A stretch of 64,000 nt of DNA, from the NCBI RefSeq assembly GCF_013113835.1, contig NZ_VTYQ01000007.1:62001-126000 (forward strand), in the 5' to 3' direction. Positions 63,661 through 64,000 of the stretch are shown piece by piece (positions within the stretch are counted from its first letter, which is position 1; every line of letters begins with the position of its first letter). The DNA comes from Vibrio sp. RE88 (lineage in GTDB: Bacteria > Pseudomonadota > Gammaproteobacteria > Enterobacterales > Vibrionaceae). Below the pieces are notes generated by a model. It was not told where the DNA came from and did no database searches. It saw nothing but the letters and a program-made list of their open reading frames with translations. The position numbers were made by a program, and so were the translations under genes.

Positions 63661-64000
63661 TTAGCTGTTAATTTGACCGTGGCATTGTTTGTACTTCTTA
63701 CCGCTACCGCAAGGGCATGGCTCATTTCGACCAACTTTGCGTTCTTCACGAACCATAGGCTGATGTGCTCCGTCATTACTCTCTTCGTCAGAAAGCTGAT
63801 TCTCAGCTGATGCATGTTGAGCTTGAGCACGACGAGCCGCTTCTTCCGCTTGGGCACGGCGCTGTGCTTCCATACGCTCAACTTCTTCTTGCTGTTGAAC
63901 TCGTACTTTCGACAGAATAGTAATGACATCTGACTTAAGCGCATCTAGAAGACCTTCAAACAGCTCAAACGACTCACGCTTGTACTCTTGTTTCGGGTTC
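63661..64000 (-). CDS. secA: SecA preprotein translocase ATPase (C-terminal part)
   Basis: The last 112 residues of a gene that continues past the window edge. They include NPKQEYKRESFELFEGLLDA near the edge, a Gln/Glu/Ala-rich linker, and the C-terminal zinc motif NEPCPCGSGKKYKQCHG, which binds SecB. All of this is typical of the SecA tail. Confidence 0.93.
   Translation of the reverse strand, partial: NPKQEYKRESFELFEGLLDALKSDVITILSKVRVQQQEEVERMEAQRRAQAEEAARRAQAQHASAENQLSDEESNDGAHQPMVREERKVGRNEPCPCGSGKKYKQCHGQINS

Overview
The window looks like about 64 kb of chromosome 1 of a Vibrio species (Vibrionaceae, Gammaproteobacteria). The evidence is a complete Na+-translocating NQR operon with apbE and nqrM, an OmpK-type Tsx porin, a V. 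cholerae CNT-type NupC, a PlzC-like PilZ protein between radA and serB, an ECF11 sigma/ChrR pair, and a large secreted chitinase. Most of it is housekeeping core genome. I see no tRNA, rRNA, prophage, transposase or CRISPR array.

Layout. 1-3.2 kb: frsA (partial), gpt and an AzgA-type purine permease under a PurR-like box, then a free-standing small RNA gene that carries a 28-codon ORF. 3.5-9.1 kb: pepD, a rimB-rimK-aspartoacylase-like operon and an NSS-family Na+ symporter. 9.4-16.4 kb: multidomain GH18 chitinase, YggN-like protein, Gre-like factor, RecQ-family helicase, and dinB with a LexA box. 16.5-25.0 kb: a REC-REC-GGDEF protein, nqrM, apbE and nqrABCDEF. 25.5-29.7 kb: bolA, rlmG, yajG, a periplasmic cyclophilin and ampG. 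29.7-31.7 kb: chrR, ECF sigma and a LON-domain gene, with two matching ECF11 promoters. 32-35.6 kb: ompK, panE, yajL and csdA. 35.6-41.2 kb: radA, plzC-like, serB and a ytjB/smp-like gene. 41.3-47.7 kb: nucleoside salvage (deoD, deoB, deoA, deoC, a XapX-like gene, nupC). 47.9-51.3 kb: yjjV/tatD, DUF5363, yaaA and an alanine:Na+ symporter. 52-57.1 kb: DUF3545, hemerythrin-like, ung, nfo, grcA with tandem FNR sites, a LysR regulator and a TSUP permease. 57.3-64 kb: carB, carA, dapB, mutT and the 3' end of secA.

How the genes fit together. Sodium is a recurring theme: NQR pumps Na+, and three symporters in the window (NSS, NupC, AlsT) probably spend the gradient. Nucleoside uptake (OmpK/Tsx, NupC), breakdown (deo genes) and purine salvage (permease, gpt) are all here, and several have LacI/PurR-like or CRP-like sites in front of them.

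Most interesting parts: (1) the small RNA and micropeptide gene upstream of pepD, which resembles the described V. cholerae dual-function RNA VcdRP; (2) two TGATC-N16/17-CGTA promoters, which place a LON-domain protein in the ECF11/ChrR regulon; (3) two copies of a roughly 120-bp hairpin repeat, one inside the deo operon, whose stem shows a compensatory base change; (4) a rimK operon that includes an aspartoacylase-like hydrolase. No wholly new multi-gene system is evident.
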